From: Branchipolynoe longqiensis
Taxonomy: Eukaryota; Annelida; Polychaeta; Phyllodocida; Polynoidae
Length of the DNA: 64,000 bases
Reading direction: 5' to 3'
Assembly: GCA_030323885.1 (NCBI GenBank)
Contig: CM059186.1
Coordinates: 166,963,417 to 167,027,416, forward strand
Of the stretch, positions 11,966 through 21,469 are shown piece after piece. The position numbers and the translations under genes are program-made. Each line of letters starts with the position of its first letter. Within the stretch, counting starts at the first letter, position 1. Under the pieces are notes generated by a model. It had not been told where the DNA came from. It was given only the letters and a program-made list of their open reading frames with translations, and ran no database searches.

Positions 11966-12580
11966 GTTCAGAATTAGGACTTTTTTAAATGCAGAGAGCA
12001 AACTGACAACTGGGTCGCGACCTCGTTTCCTTCCCAGATGGCACTGCACTACTTCCGTCAGTTCCGCCCAGGTCCCACCAGAGGGCGCCCCGGAACATCT
12101 CAAGTTAATACCCGGCCGTGGTTCCGTGAGTGCGCGCAGCAGCGTGTTGTTCTAAATATTAGCTGTTACTGATCTAAACCAGCTCCACAACCCACTCTGT
12201 CAACTACACGTCTCTAGTCAAGTAAGGAAGGCCACCTAGCGGATGCAAAACACATAGTGTACTAATAGGCTTAAGGTGGCGCCATCTAGGCTTTCATCGT
12301 CGCACTAAGGCCTGCTGTGAGTTCAATGTTACCTTGCAGCAGGAATAGTTCCATTAAACGAATACGCGACAATCAACTATATATGTACATATTTTTATAT
12401 ACTTGCATACACATATACTATATCAAATGTGGTGTCTCCTACTTTTGAAAGGAAGGAAAAGTGGTAACAACCGACTCAGTGCGCCAGGCACCATTTCCCA
12501 TTTCCACACACTACTCACAGCCCAGTCCGGTGGAAGTAGTGTAGGGAATGGCTATCTGTACCAGGCACACTCGCACATCT
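11966..12580. other. spacer, no gene seen
   Basis: Contains three CTCF-like cores (CCACCAGAGGGCGCC near 12078, GCCACCTAGCGG near 12231, GGTGGCGCCATCTAG near 12275). No exon recognised. Confidence 0.4.
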
Positions 12581-12868
12581 TGGTTGGTTGTTGGAGTTTT
12601 ACTTCCTGTCAACATCTAAGGTCATATCGCACTCCTAGCGAATTTATAGTGCTTCCCCACTAGGAGACCAGGCCACCAGCATCGTGATCTGATATCCCAC
12701 TCAGTCACATTATCCTGACACTGAGCTAACCAGTCCTTATCCTGTCCTATTAATGCGGAGCGCCAGGCTAGTAAGCGACAAGTATCAATTTTGTAAGTCA
12801 TTGGTTTAACTCGACCGGAAATTGAACTTCCAATGTCCGCTCCACCGATTCGGCCATATCTAACAGAC
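12581..12868 (-). mobile_element. SINE family 2, diverged copy
   Basis: The low-coordinate end carries the family 3' end (TGGTTGGTTGTTGGAGTTTT, then AACATCTAAGGTCATATC). The high-coordinate end carries the tRNA-like head (TTGGTTTAACTCGACC..ATTGAACTTCC). It is collinear with the better copy at 26108-26450. Confidence 0.85.
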
Positions 12869-12937
12869 ATTTACTTTGAACGAGCATCTCAATTACAATA
12901 TCAGTGACCACGCATCTAGAGCACAGATAGACCATAT

Positions 12938-13883
12938 TGTGATATTACTGAATGCCCGGCCACATTTGGGACACCAGATAATATGACAAAACTCTCCCTG
13001 TCATTATCTCTTATCTGTCAGCTCATTTAACCAATATGAAGGAAGAATGAAGACAAGTCACTCAGATAAACAGTGGGGAAGTTGTGCTTTATTAACACTG
13101 ACTTCTGTCCACCTACCAGTGACCTACCATCCACTCCCCTTACCTTCTAGCCACACAAGATATCATTACCTCTTTAGCCTGTATTAAAAGCAGTGTACAC
13201 AGCCCATGGGACAGGAGTCCTATGGCTGTGTTACACTCAATTGGAATATATTAATTTAGCCAGCATCAGACAGAGTGTCTGGGGTTCCTGCTCAAGAGTA
13301 GGTGTGTCTCACTCAAGAGCCAGGAGTAGAGTGATCTCTCTCCAGGGGGTCTGAAGCAGAGTCTAGAATTAAGATCTTGGTTTGAGGCTAGTGTGGTCAG
13401 AGGGCCAATGGGATGCAGGTGACTGGGCAGTCCACAGCCAGCCAATCAGGCACCTCCACAGTCAGGGTGGGTGGCACCCTCCCCAGTAGCGGTGGCTGTC
13501 ACTCAACCCAGCTGCAGGTGGTGCCCTGTGTGTATATGCAAATTAGGCTGGTGGACCTGCCCAGTGGTCCAGGAAGGGGGGGCAGGTAGCTATACAGTTA
13601 CAATAGATCTCTGTCAAGATGGTCTTTTCTCCAATTGCACTCTTTATGGATGCATAGAGAAACATTTCAATAATCCTGTACTGTCTCTTATATAGGAACA
13701 TCTCTTCATTAATCTCAGGCATAATATATGAACATATATTTCACACAGCTTATATCATGTCATAATGGGAGTGGGATATTATTACTTTTAGTTTATATAA
13801 CATCGTCCCCACTCCGTCGCCCAAGACTAATAATGCTCTCTGCCAATATATAATTCTTAACCGAAAATCCGTATATTTTTACA
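12938..13883 (-). mobile_element. solo LTR (946 bp), copy 1
   Basis: The element begins TGTGATATTACTG and ends ATATTTTTACA, so it has the TG...CA termini of an LTR. It is flanked by a 4-bp duplication ATAT (12934-12937 and 13884-13887). A second copy at 54073-55045 is collinear over its whole length. Both copies contain an AATAAAGCAC signal on the minus strand about 150 bp from that strand's 3' end, which hints at minus orientation. No internal retroviral region is attached. A non-autonomous element with the same ends cannot be fully excluded. Confidence 0.85.
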
Positions 13884-13915
13884 ATATGCACCGTAATGTA
13901 GATCATATGCATATA

Positions 13916-14093
13916 CAGTCAAACCTCTCTATACCGACCCCTCCACAGATCGACCACTCCCCTATATGGATCACGTTATTTCGGTCCCAACAATACCATT
14001 GTAAGGATATTCTAACTCTCTAAACCGACCACCTCCCTAAATGGACCACTTAAAGTTGGTCCCATGGTCGGTCGATTTAGAGAGGTTTTACTG
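13916..14093. mobile_element. pogo/Tc1-mariner-like MITE, 178 bp
   Basis: Inverted ends CAGTCAAACCTCTCTATACC and CAGTAAAACCTCTCTAAATC (right end, inverse) are flanked by TA on both sides (13914-13915 and 14094-14095). A second inner inverted pair (CTCTCTAAACCGACC / GGTCGGTCGATTTAGAGAG) makes the element nearly palindromic. TA duplication and CAGT termini fit pogo-type families. Confidence 0.88.
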
Positions 14094-14104
14094 TATATGG
14101 ACTT

Positions 14105-14433
14105 TCCAGGTGAGATCAAAAAGAAAGTTTATTTTATTTAACGACACCTCTAGAGCACATTGATTTTTATCATCGTGCACATCGGCTATTGGACATCAAA
14201 CATTTGGTCATTCTGACACATTTCTTTAGAGGAAACCTGCTTCCGCCACATAGGCTACTCTTTCCGATAAGCAGCAAGCGGTCTTTTATATGCACTTTCC
14301 CACAGACAGGACAGGACATACCACAACCTTTGTTGAAGCAGTTGTGGACCACTGGTTGGAACGGAAAATAGCCCAAACTGCAAATGTGTCCACTGACCAG
14401 GGTAGATGGGATGACCAACACTCCAGGTGAGAT
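14105..14433 (-). mobile_element. SINE family 1, copy 2, lacking the tRNA-like head
   Basis: Target duplication TCCAGGTGAGAT at 14105-14116 and 14422-14433. The body 14117-14421 is collinear with the copy at 7380-7716 but stops before the head, a 5' truncation of a minus-strand element. It sits only 11 bp from the TA site of the MITE. Confidence 0.92.
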
Positions 14434-14454
14434 AAAGACAAAGAGCTACATTCA

Positions 14455-15335
14455 ACTGGCTACTGTTGAACGGGTCTGTATTATTACATACTGCTGGCTA
14501 CTGTTGAACGGGTCTCTAATGTTACAGACTGCTGGCTACTGTTGAACGGGTCTGTATTGTTACATACTGCTGGCTACTTTTGAACGGGTCTGTATTGTTA
14601 CATACTGCTGGCTACTGTTGAACGGGTCTATAATGTTACAGACTGCTGGCTACTGTTGAACGGGTCTGTATTGTTACATACTGCTGGCTACTTTTGAACG
14701 GTCTGTATGGTTACATACTGCTGGCTACTGTTGAATGGGTCTGTATTGTTACATATGGCTGACTACTGTTGAACAGGTCTGTATTGTTACATACTGCTGG
14801 CTACTGTTGAATGGGTCTGTATTGTTACATACTGCTGGCTACTGTTGAATGGGTCTGTATTGTTACATACTGTTGGCTACAGTTGAAGGGTTCTGTATTG
14901 TTACATACTGATGGCTACTGTTGAACGGTTCTGTATTGTTACATACTGCTGGCTACTGTTGAACGGGTCTGTATTATTACATACTGCTGGCTACTGTTAA
15001 ATGGGTCTGTATTGTTACATACTGCTGGCTACTGTTGAACAGGTCTGTATTGTTACATAATGCTGGCTACTGTTGAACGGGTCTGTAATGTTACATACTG
15101 CTGGCTACTGTTGAATGGGTCTGTATTGTTACATACTGTTGGCTACAGTTGAAGGGTTCTGTATTGTTACATACTGCTGGCTACTGTTGAACGGTTCTGT
15201 ATTGTTACATACTGCTGGCTACTGTTGAACGGGTCTGTATTGTTACATACTGCTGGCTACTGTTGAACAGGTCTGTATTGTTACATACTGCTGGCTACTG
15301 TTAAATGGGTCTCTATTTTTACTGCCGGCTACTGT
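14455..15335. repeat. 38-bp minisatellite (GGCTACTGTTGAACGGGTCT)
   Basis: About 23 copies. The right third (about 15095-15260) repeats a several-unit block seen at about 14840-14990 (..GTTGGCTACAGTTGAAGGG..), showing duplication of multi-unit segments. Confidence 0.93.
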
Positions 15336-16084
15336 TCTACTTGTACATATGACTAGTTCCTACTATTACTGCTAAATACCAATGTGTACTGCTGCACTTG
15401 TACATATTGTTGGGTCGTGTTGTAGTATAAGATTATTCTCGCAATGCTTGTCGCATATAGGATCGTGGCATTTGAACCTGTTTCTAGTGACCAATGCCTT
15501 TGTATGACTCCATTTGCTACCAATCCGTTCCTATTTCATACAAAAGCTGTCCTAGTTAGGTGCTACTCATAACGAATCATGTTCGTGTGAGGCACAGGGA
15601 GGCTGCCGGGCAATGGGCGGCCCGTGCTGAAGGGTCGGGGTGCAGAGGCAACAGTATCTTGAATGGTCTGGTGGCGCCACCTCGTGTCAAACGGCGGTAC
15701 AAATGCAGTAGGAACATGGTTAGTGTGTCAGTGTACCGCTACAGTGCAGAGGGCGCCACTAGTTCCAGCAGCCACATAGCGTGTCCGGGAAGCTATGAGC
15801 AACCTGAGCACTCAGCGTGAATCTATTATACATCTATATTTATTCTACTGTGTTTTGCCAGCTAGACACTGCCGCCAATCTCCTGCATGCGGAAATATCA
15901 ATGAATATTCCCAAACCGGAATGTTGTCAAGAAGAGACAGAATGCAACAAAACAAGTAACTAGGCTTTCAAGAAAAGAATATTTGTTCCCGTAAATAATG
16001 TTGAAAGTATACTGGATGATATGTGTTTGGTGGACAATTTTCATTTACTTGCCTCCGCAACTTCAACTCTAAAGATAATTCATT
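15336..16084. other. spacer, no gene seen
   Basis: An 86-residue plus ORF at 15560-15820 has no recognisable domain. Two CTCF-like blocks (TGGTGGCGCCACCTC near 15669, AGAGGGCGCCACTAG near 15747) are about 80 bp apart. Confidence 0.4.
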
Positions 16085-16147
16085 GTTTTATTGTTTGTTT
16101 GTTTGTTGTTGTTTTACGTCCTAACAACATCTAAGGTCATATCAGGA
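16085..16147 (-). mobile_element. SINE family 2, 3'-end fragment
   Basis: GTTTGTTTGTTTGTTGTTGT then TTTTACGTCCTAACAACATC and TAAGGTCATATCAGGA: only the tail and last 40 bp of the element are present. Confidence 0.8.
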
Positions 16148-16399
16148 GTGTGTTATTGAATACGCTTTATAGATGTATGTGCGTAGGTGGGGCACACAAC
16201 AGGAATACATTGACATGAACACATTCATCATGATTCAACTGATTCCCTAAGCGAACAACTTTATCAAAGCAATTGTTCACCTAATCCTGCATGTGGTTTA
16301 TTATTAAGATTATTCAACAGAATAGCATATTTTGTCGAATTTAATTCATTAGCTATTCACCTCTATTGAGAGTATGCTTAACAGGAAATATATTTGTCA

Positions 16400-16654
16400 T
16401 TTTTCATTTCAGCAGGAGGAGAGCGAGCAGGTAGGGGACGAGGTGCGGACTATAGGTTAGGTTCTGCTTGGTGGGGTCTGTGTGAGGTGTATGCATGAGG
16501 TGTGGGGATGTGAGGGTATGTGTGTCGTGTGTGTAGGGTGTATGGAAGTGTGTTGGGTGTGTGGGGGCTGTGAATTGCGTGTGTATGGTGTGTGTATGGT
16601 GTGGGTATGGTTTGTGTGTGTGTGCATGTGTGTCTGTATGGATGTACATGTATA
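16400..16654. repeat. GT-rich low-complexity tract
   Basis: GTGTGTATGGTGTGTGTATGG-type sequence leading directly into the 86-bp array. His/Thr-rich minus-strand ORFs are repeat translation. The preceding 16150-16400 is AT-rich and featureless. Confidence 0.75.
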
Positions 16655-18074
16655 ACCAGATCTGCCGCTAGGTGGCTGCAGGCTGCACTCACCCTGGTAC
16701 CTGGTGTGTGTGCGTGTGCGTGTGTGCATGTGTGTCTCTCTGGATGTATACGTATAACTAGATCTGCCGCTAGGTGGCTGCTGGCTGCACTCACCCTGGT
16801 ACCTGGTGTCTCTGCGTGTGCGTCTGTGTGAGTGTACACATATAACTAGATCTGCCGCTAGGTGGCTGTAGTTCCCCTCACCCTGGTGCCTGATGTGTGT
16901 GTATGTACATATGTAACTATCTCTGCTGTCTGCCGCTAGGTGGCTGTAGTTCCCCTCACCCTGGTGCCTGATGTGTGTGTATGTGTGAATGTACATATGT
17001 AACTATCTCTGCTGTCTGCCACTAGGTGGCTGTAGTTCCCCTAACCCTAGTGCCTGATGTGTGTGTATGTGTGAATGTACATATGTAACTATCTCTGTTG
17101 TCTGCCACTAGGTGGCTGTAGTTCCCCTCACCCTAGTGCCTGATGTGTGTGTATGTGTGAATGTACATATGTAACTATCTCTGCTGTCTGCAACTAGGTG
17201 GCTGTAGTTCCCCTCACCCTAGTGCCTGATGTGTGTGATTGTGTGAATGTACATATGTAACTATCTCTGTTGTTTGCCGCTAGGTGGCTGTAGTTCCCCT
17301 CACCCTAGTGCCTGATGTGTGTGTATGTGTGAATGTACATATGTAACTATCTCTGTTGTTTGCCGCTAGGTGGCTGTAGTTCCCCTCACCCTGGTGCCTG
17401 ATGTGTGTGTATGTGTGAATGTACATATGTCACTATCTCTGCTGTCTGCCGCTAGGTGGCTGTAGTTCCACTCACCCTAGTGCCTGATGTGTGTGTATGT
17501 GTGAATGTACATATGTAACTATCTCTGCTGTTTGCCACTAGGTGGCTGTAATTCCCCCTCACCCTGGTGCCTGATGTGTGTGTATGTGTGAATGTACATA
17601 TGTAACTATCTCTGCTGTTTGCCACTAGGTGGCTGTAGTTCCCCCTCACCCTGGTGCCTGATGTGTGTGTATGTGTGAATGTACATATGTAACTATCTCT
17701 GCTGTTTGCCGCTAGGTGGCTGTAGTTCCACTCACCCTAGTGCCTGATGTGTGTGTATGTGTGAATGTACATATGTAACTATCTCTGCTGTCTGCCACTA
17801 GGTGGCTGTAGTTCCCCCTCACCCTGGTGCCTGATGTGTGTGTATGTGTGTGAATGTACATATCTAACTATCTCTGTTGTTTGCCGCTAGGTGGCTGTAG
17901 TTCCACTCACCCTGGTGCCTGATGTGTGTGTGTGATTGTACATATATGTAGCTATCTCTGCTGTTTGCCGCTAGGGGGTTGTAGTTCCACTCACCCTAGT
18001 GCCACATGTGTGTGTATGTGTGAATGTACATATGTAACTATCTCTGTTGTTTGCCGCTAGGTGGCTGTAGTTCC
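16655..18074 (-). repeat. 86-bp array carrying a copied 5' splice site and CTCF-like core, about 16 units
   Basis: Units recur at about 86 bp (GGTGGCTG at 16671, 16773, 16861, 16939, 17025, 17111 and onward). Read on the minus strand, each unit contains CACCAGG|GTGAGT/G followed by GGAACTACAGCCACCTAGCG. This is the same sequence as the last bases of exon B (18081-18192), its donor and the adjoining intron, so the array is an amplification of that exon-intron junction. All but one unit (near 17045, GGTTAG) keep GGTGAG. Each unit also has GCCRCTAGGTGGCTG on the plus strand, a match to the CTCF core. The first two or three units are more diverged and longer. Confidence 0.93.
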
Positions 18075-18080
18075 ACTCAC

Positions 18081-18192
18081 CCTGGCGCGGGACGGAGGGG
18101 TCCGATCTCGAGGACTACATCCCCTTCTATGGTAACACGGGGGTCTCCCTCCGCAGCCAGGTCCAGAATCCGCAGGCCGTTCAACACAACAC
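18081..18192 (-). CDS. neurexin exon B: end of LNS/laminin-G domain 6 (partial gene)
   Basis: On the minus strand this 112-bp segment follows a pyrimidine-rich acceptor (CTGCTCTCTTGAAG|GTG) and ends at a perfect donor (CCAGG|GTGAGT). It enters in phase 1 and exits in phase 2. The reading is open and includes NGLRILDLAAEGDPRV then TIEGDVVLEIG. This parallels the neurexin LNS6 ending (NGLKVLNMAAEND...), the final strands of the laminin-G fold just before the stalk region. Neurexins are presynaptic adhesion receptors that bind neuroligins, LRRTMs and cerebellins through LNS6. The exon joins in frame to exon A 2.8 kb away. Stalk, transmembrane and tail exons should lie at lower coordinates but were not found. 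Other laminin-G proteins (contactin-associated proteins, agrin) fit less well. I infer the identity from remembered family sequence, not a search. Confidence 0.82.
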
Positions 18193-18195
18193 CTT

Positions 18196-18365
18196 CAAGA
18201 GAGCAGCACATAAAGGTCAATTAACAGCTGCGAGAGAACAATGCTTAAAGGTCATCAAGCACCTACAATAGAACATCACTTAAAGGTCAACGAACAGCTG
18301 CAAGAGAACAACCCTTACGGGTCAACAAACAACTGCCAGAGAGCAGCACTTAAAGGTCACCACAC
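18196..18365. repeat. irregular 44-bp repeat (TAAAGGTCAACGAACAGCTG)
   Basis: Four units here, with further units at 18575-18625 and 19229-19275. The two outlying blocks are the halves of one stretch split by the element at 18626-19229. Confidence 0.8.
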
Positions 18366-18625
18366 ATAGCCAAGGTGACATCACAGGTAACGGTATTGTC
18401 ACATGCATTACAGTCACCGGAGATGACTAGACATAGTTGGCAAGCTTTAAAAGTAATACTTCTATGGGAGCTCGTTATTTCACCATCTAGACTGTGTGCT
18501 CTGGGCTGTCACTATTAGTGTAAGTTAACCCTGATGACTGTCTTCAGTGAAACAGTCTGATAGAGTGACCTAAATACGAGCAGCCCTTAAAGGTCAACGA
18601 ACAGCTGCCAGAGAGCAGCACTTGG

Positions 18626-19229
18626 TCGTAATGCTAGCATTGCGTTTGATGCGAGGAGAGGAAGAGACCCTCCCCCGCCCCGCGCTGTCGCGCCGCTTTC
18701 TCACCTCGCCCGACGCCTCCGCGCGCCGCCTCCTCCCCCCGCCCCCTCTCGCGCAGCACTCGCGCCTCACCCGACGCCTGCTGCTCGCCACCTCTCGCCC
18801 TCCCCCGGGCCGGCAGCATTCACACCTCACCTGCTGTCGCCCGTCCCCCCTTCCCTTATAAGGTCGCCCACCGGCCTCCCTCAGCCACTCGCCTCTCTGC
18901 CGCCTTCCAGCCCTCTTCCCTTTTTCCTCCGCCCACCCACCCATCTTCTTCTTTTACTCTTTCTCTTCCAGGGGTGGAGGGCTCCTCGGCACCCCCTCAC
19001 TCATCTACTGACACTTGCTCCTCATGAGCCCCCCCTGCTGTATTGCTCCTCATGAGCCTCTACCTTTCTTCATTTATTCATTTTACTTACACTGTTGCTC
19101 CTTATGAGCTTATTTACTCTTTGCTCCTCATGAGCCTCTCTTGCATTCCTCTGTATACTCTGTCTGTCTGAGGCGTAAATAAACGCCTTTATTTCCACCC
19201 CCGCCTTCCTCTCTTCCTTTTCGCGCATC
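18626..19229. mobile_element. unclassified 0.6-kb element with inverted ends, inserted in the 44-bp repeat
   Basis: The repeat unit ..GAGAGCAGCACTT is interrupted at about 18625 and resumes at about 19230 with AAAGGTCAATGAACAGC. Just inside, TTTGATGCGAGGAGAGGAAG (left) and its inverse in CTTCCTTTTCGCGCATCAAA (right) form inverted ends. The left half is very GC-rich and the right half carries four TTGCTCCTCATGAGCC copies and AATAAA. No protein is recognisable. It may be a non-autonomous DNA transposon or a retroposed transcript. Confidence 0.55.
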
Positions 19230-19499
19230 AAAGGTCAATGAACAGCTGCCAGAGCTAAAAGGTCAACGAACATGGCCGAAATTACATCACAGGCAACGGT
19301 ATCGTCACCTGTAATGTGCAGTCATCGGGCAGGAATAGACATAATTGGCATATTTCAAAAGTACTAATTCACAGTCTACACTGTGGGGATCTGCGATACA
19401 GCTGTCACTATTATTGTAAGGAAACGCTGACGATTGCCGTCAGTGAAATATTCTGACAGAGTGACATACAGAAAAGGACCCTCGCAATGAGTGCTAGCA

Positions 19500-20085
19500 C
19501 TGAATCATTTCCAAGTTTCTAAGTCATAGTTCTAGAGGAAAGTTATATGTAAACTCTCAATTGGACCGTATATAGCATTATAAAGTTTGCAGGTTCATAG
19601 GTCACAGTTCTAGAGGAAAGTTATATGTAAACTCTCAATTGGACCGGATCTAGCATTATAAAGCTTCCAGGTTCATAGGTCACAGTTCCAGAGCATGATT
19701 ATATGTAAACTCTGAATTGGACCGGATCTAGCAGTATAAAGCTTCCAGGTTCATAGGTCATAGTTCCAGAGCATGATTATATGTAAACTCTGAATTGGAC
19801 CGGATATAGCATTATAAAGCTTCCAGGTTCACAGGTCAGAGTTCTAGAGGTAGGTTATATGAGGAGTTATGGCGCAAAACCCTGTAATCGCCAATCCGAA
19901 AAGTATCATGAATGTTCCAGGTTCGTAGATCACAGTTTTAGAGGAGAGTTATATGAAAACATCCAGCCGTATTGGAACTAGTATCATGAATGTTCCACGT
20001 TCGTAGATCACAGTTCTAGAGGAGAGATAAATGAAAACATCCAGTCGTATTGGAACTAGTATCATGGAGTCTGAATTTGAATCTC
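19500..20085. repeat. 78-bp satellite, about 7 units, with a MITE end inside
   Basis: CCAGGTTCATAGGTCACAG recurs at 78 bp (about 19591, 19669, 19747). At 19863-19902 a lone MITE terminus (GGCGCAAAACCCTGTAATCG) interrupts the array; the units after it differ in sequence. Confidence 0.88.
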
Positions 20086-20407
20086 CCTCAATCTTCTAGT
20101 TCTAGGTTGTGTAATTCCACCAACATTTGACACGTTATAGTAGGACTATCTGAACTCCAAGTAGGCAGCCAGTGATCCTTCCATTGACATCACTCTACTC
20201 TGGCTCGTCCTAGCAGTTCTTTACGCAATGTTATTACGATTTCCGAAATATAATAATTTCATTAAGATTCAAGTAATGTGTCTGTATAAACAAGTCTCTT
20301 GTTGGAAATAACAAAAAAGGTTAATGAAACCCCAAAATGTCCGTAATATTCGTAGAGGTGTGAGCACCACCTCCCAATAAGCAAATCACAACGTCACAGT
20401 TCACTAA

Positions 20408-20462
20408 CACATGTAGTGGTCCTGTCCTGATGTGTTCTTAAATGTTGCTTGGACGTGAAACC
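20408..20462 (+). mobile_element. SINE family 2, 3'-end fragment
   Basis: GTCCTGATGTGTTCTTAAAT then GTTGCTTGGACGTGAAAC is a diverged inverse of the family 3' end. Plus orientation, opposite to its neighbours. Confidence 0.65.
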
Positions 20463-20656
20463 TCCAACGAGAAAACTGATTGCACCTATTGAGTATCTCT
20501 CCACGGTTTCCTCCTTCCAACATAACTCAACGATCTCATCAATACACATGCATGCATACTATAACATATAATTACTATCTCATACGTGAATTGTCAAGCT
20601 ATGTAAAACATAAGTAAGTCTTGAAATCATTCATATTGTTATTTTCGCTGACTTGA

Positions 20657-20736
20657 GCTAGCTGTTGATTGTTTGTTTGTTGTTGTTTTACGTCCTAGCA
20701 ACATCTAAGGTCATATCAGGACGGCTAGCTGTTGAT
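20657..20736 (-). mobile_element. 54-bp SINE family 2 tail with perfect target duplication
   Basis: A 13-bp duplication GCTAGCTGTTGAT at 20657-20669 and 20724-20736 encloses only 54 bp (20670-20723): a TTTG-rich tail plus the last ~40 bp of the SINE. This shows that very short 5'-truncated copies integrate by target-primed reverse transcription. Confidence 0.9.
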
Positions 20737-21012
20737 GAGAATATCAGACAACATATACATATATTTACATAATAAAAATAAAATACTTAATTCAAGATAA
20801 TGATTGTACAGACAACTAACTGTATTGTCACATAGTTAGAAGACCAGTGACACGGTGCGTAGAAAATACTTTATTCAATGGAAAAAACAATATTTACAAC
20901 AACAAATTAAATATATATAGACTTTTCAAAACCTACTGCATTAATTCATGCATGGATCAGAAATGGGTCTTTGGGCTGCTTCGAGGTGGGAGAGTAAGCA
21001 TACAAGGCTTAC

Positions 21013-21114
21013 CAGCTATGATCCCGCTGAAAGCCCGCGAGATCTTTCCGCGCTGATCTCGTCTGCCGCCGATCATGACGTGCTTCTGGCTGTTGAAGAT
21101 GGTGAGTTGTTGGC
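21013..21114 (-). CDS. neurexin exon A: middle of LNS/laminin-G domain 6 (partial gene)
   Basis: On the minus strand a strong acceptor (TTCTTACATTGTAG|GCC) opens a 102-bp exon that closes at GCTG|GTAAGCC. The frame has two leading bases, 33 codons and one trailing base, and reads QQLTIFNSQKHVMIGGRR, then a short basic loop and AFSGIIAG. Human neurexins read RQLTIFNSQATIIIGG and a ..QLSG turn at this place, so this is the LNS6 region directly after splice site 4. The exon starting exactly at the site-4 boundary supports the assignment. Joined to exon B it gives about 70 continuous residues without a stop. No site-4 cassette exon or earlier LNS exon was recognised upstream (to 64000), so the upstream intron may exceed 40 kb. 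SINE tails with target duplications flank it on both sides. Confidence 0.82.
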
Positions 21115-21236
21115 CTACAATGTAAGAACACATGTCAGTGCTGCCACCTGGGTGTAGCGAGTGGAAGCTATACCCTCCCGACCCGCCGCCTAGTAGCGAA
21201 ACTTGGTACCAGAACTACAACGCGCCCACTGCAGAC

Positions 21237-21321
21237 TCGGCGAGATTCGTCTGTTTGTTTGATGTTGTTTAACCTCCTAGCAACTTTCTCAGGTCATATC
21301 AGGACGGATCGGCGACATTCG
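21237..21321 (-). mobile_element. 59-bp SINE family 2 tail with target duplication
   Basis: TCGGCGAGATTCG at 21237-21249 and TCGGCGACATTCG at 21309-21321 (one mismatch) flank 21250-21308, which holds TTTGTTTGATGTTG plus the family 3' end. It lies about 120 bp upstream of neurexin exon A. Confidence 0.85.
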
Positions 21322-21469
21322 GTCACGTGTCTGATCACGTGATAGGATCAACCAGAGGCTGCGCAATGTTGTTTACAAATATTAATCTAGATGTGCACAA
21401 ACAGAGATTGTGCACACACTGTTGATTATTAGATATACCAGAGCCACAGACATCACTGCAGTCAGGTTT

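Larger units (their letters stand above)
18193..21012 (-). other. neurexin intron between exons A and B (2,820 bp)
   Basis: Bounded by a donor (GCTG|GTAAGCC, GT at 21011-21012) and an acceptor (AG at 18193-18194); the phases agree (1/1). It is filled with a 44-bp repeat, a TIR element, a 78-bp satellite and SINE 3'-end fragments. About 500 bp of AT-rich sequence (20100-20650) holds nothing recognisable. Confidence 0.75.

Noticed and set aside
12938..13883. Host gene exon or promoter conserved between 13 kb and 54 kb
   Set aside because: Both copies have TG..CA ends and 4-bp target duplications, so the similarity is explained by a transposed LTR.
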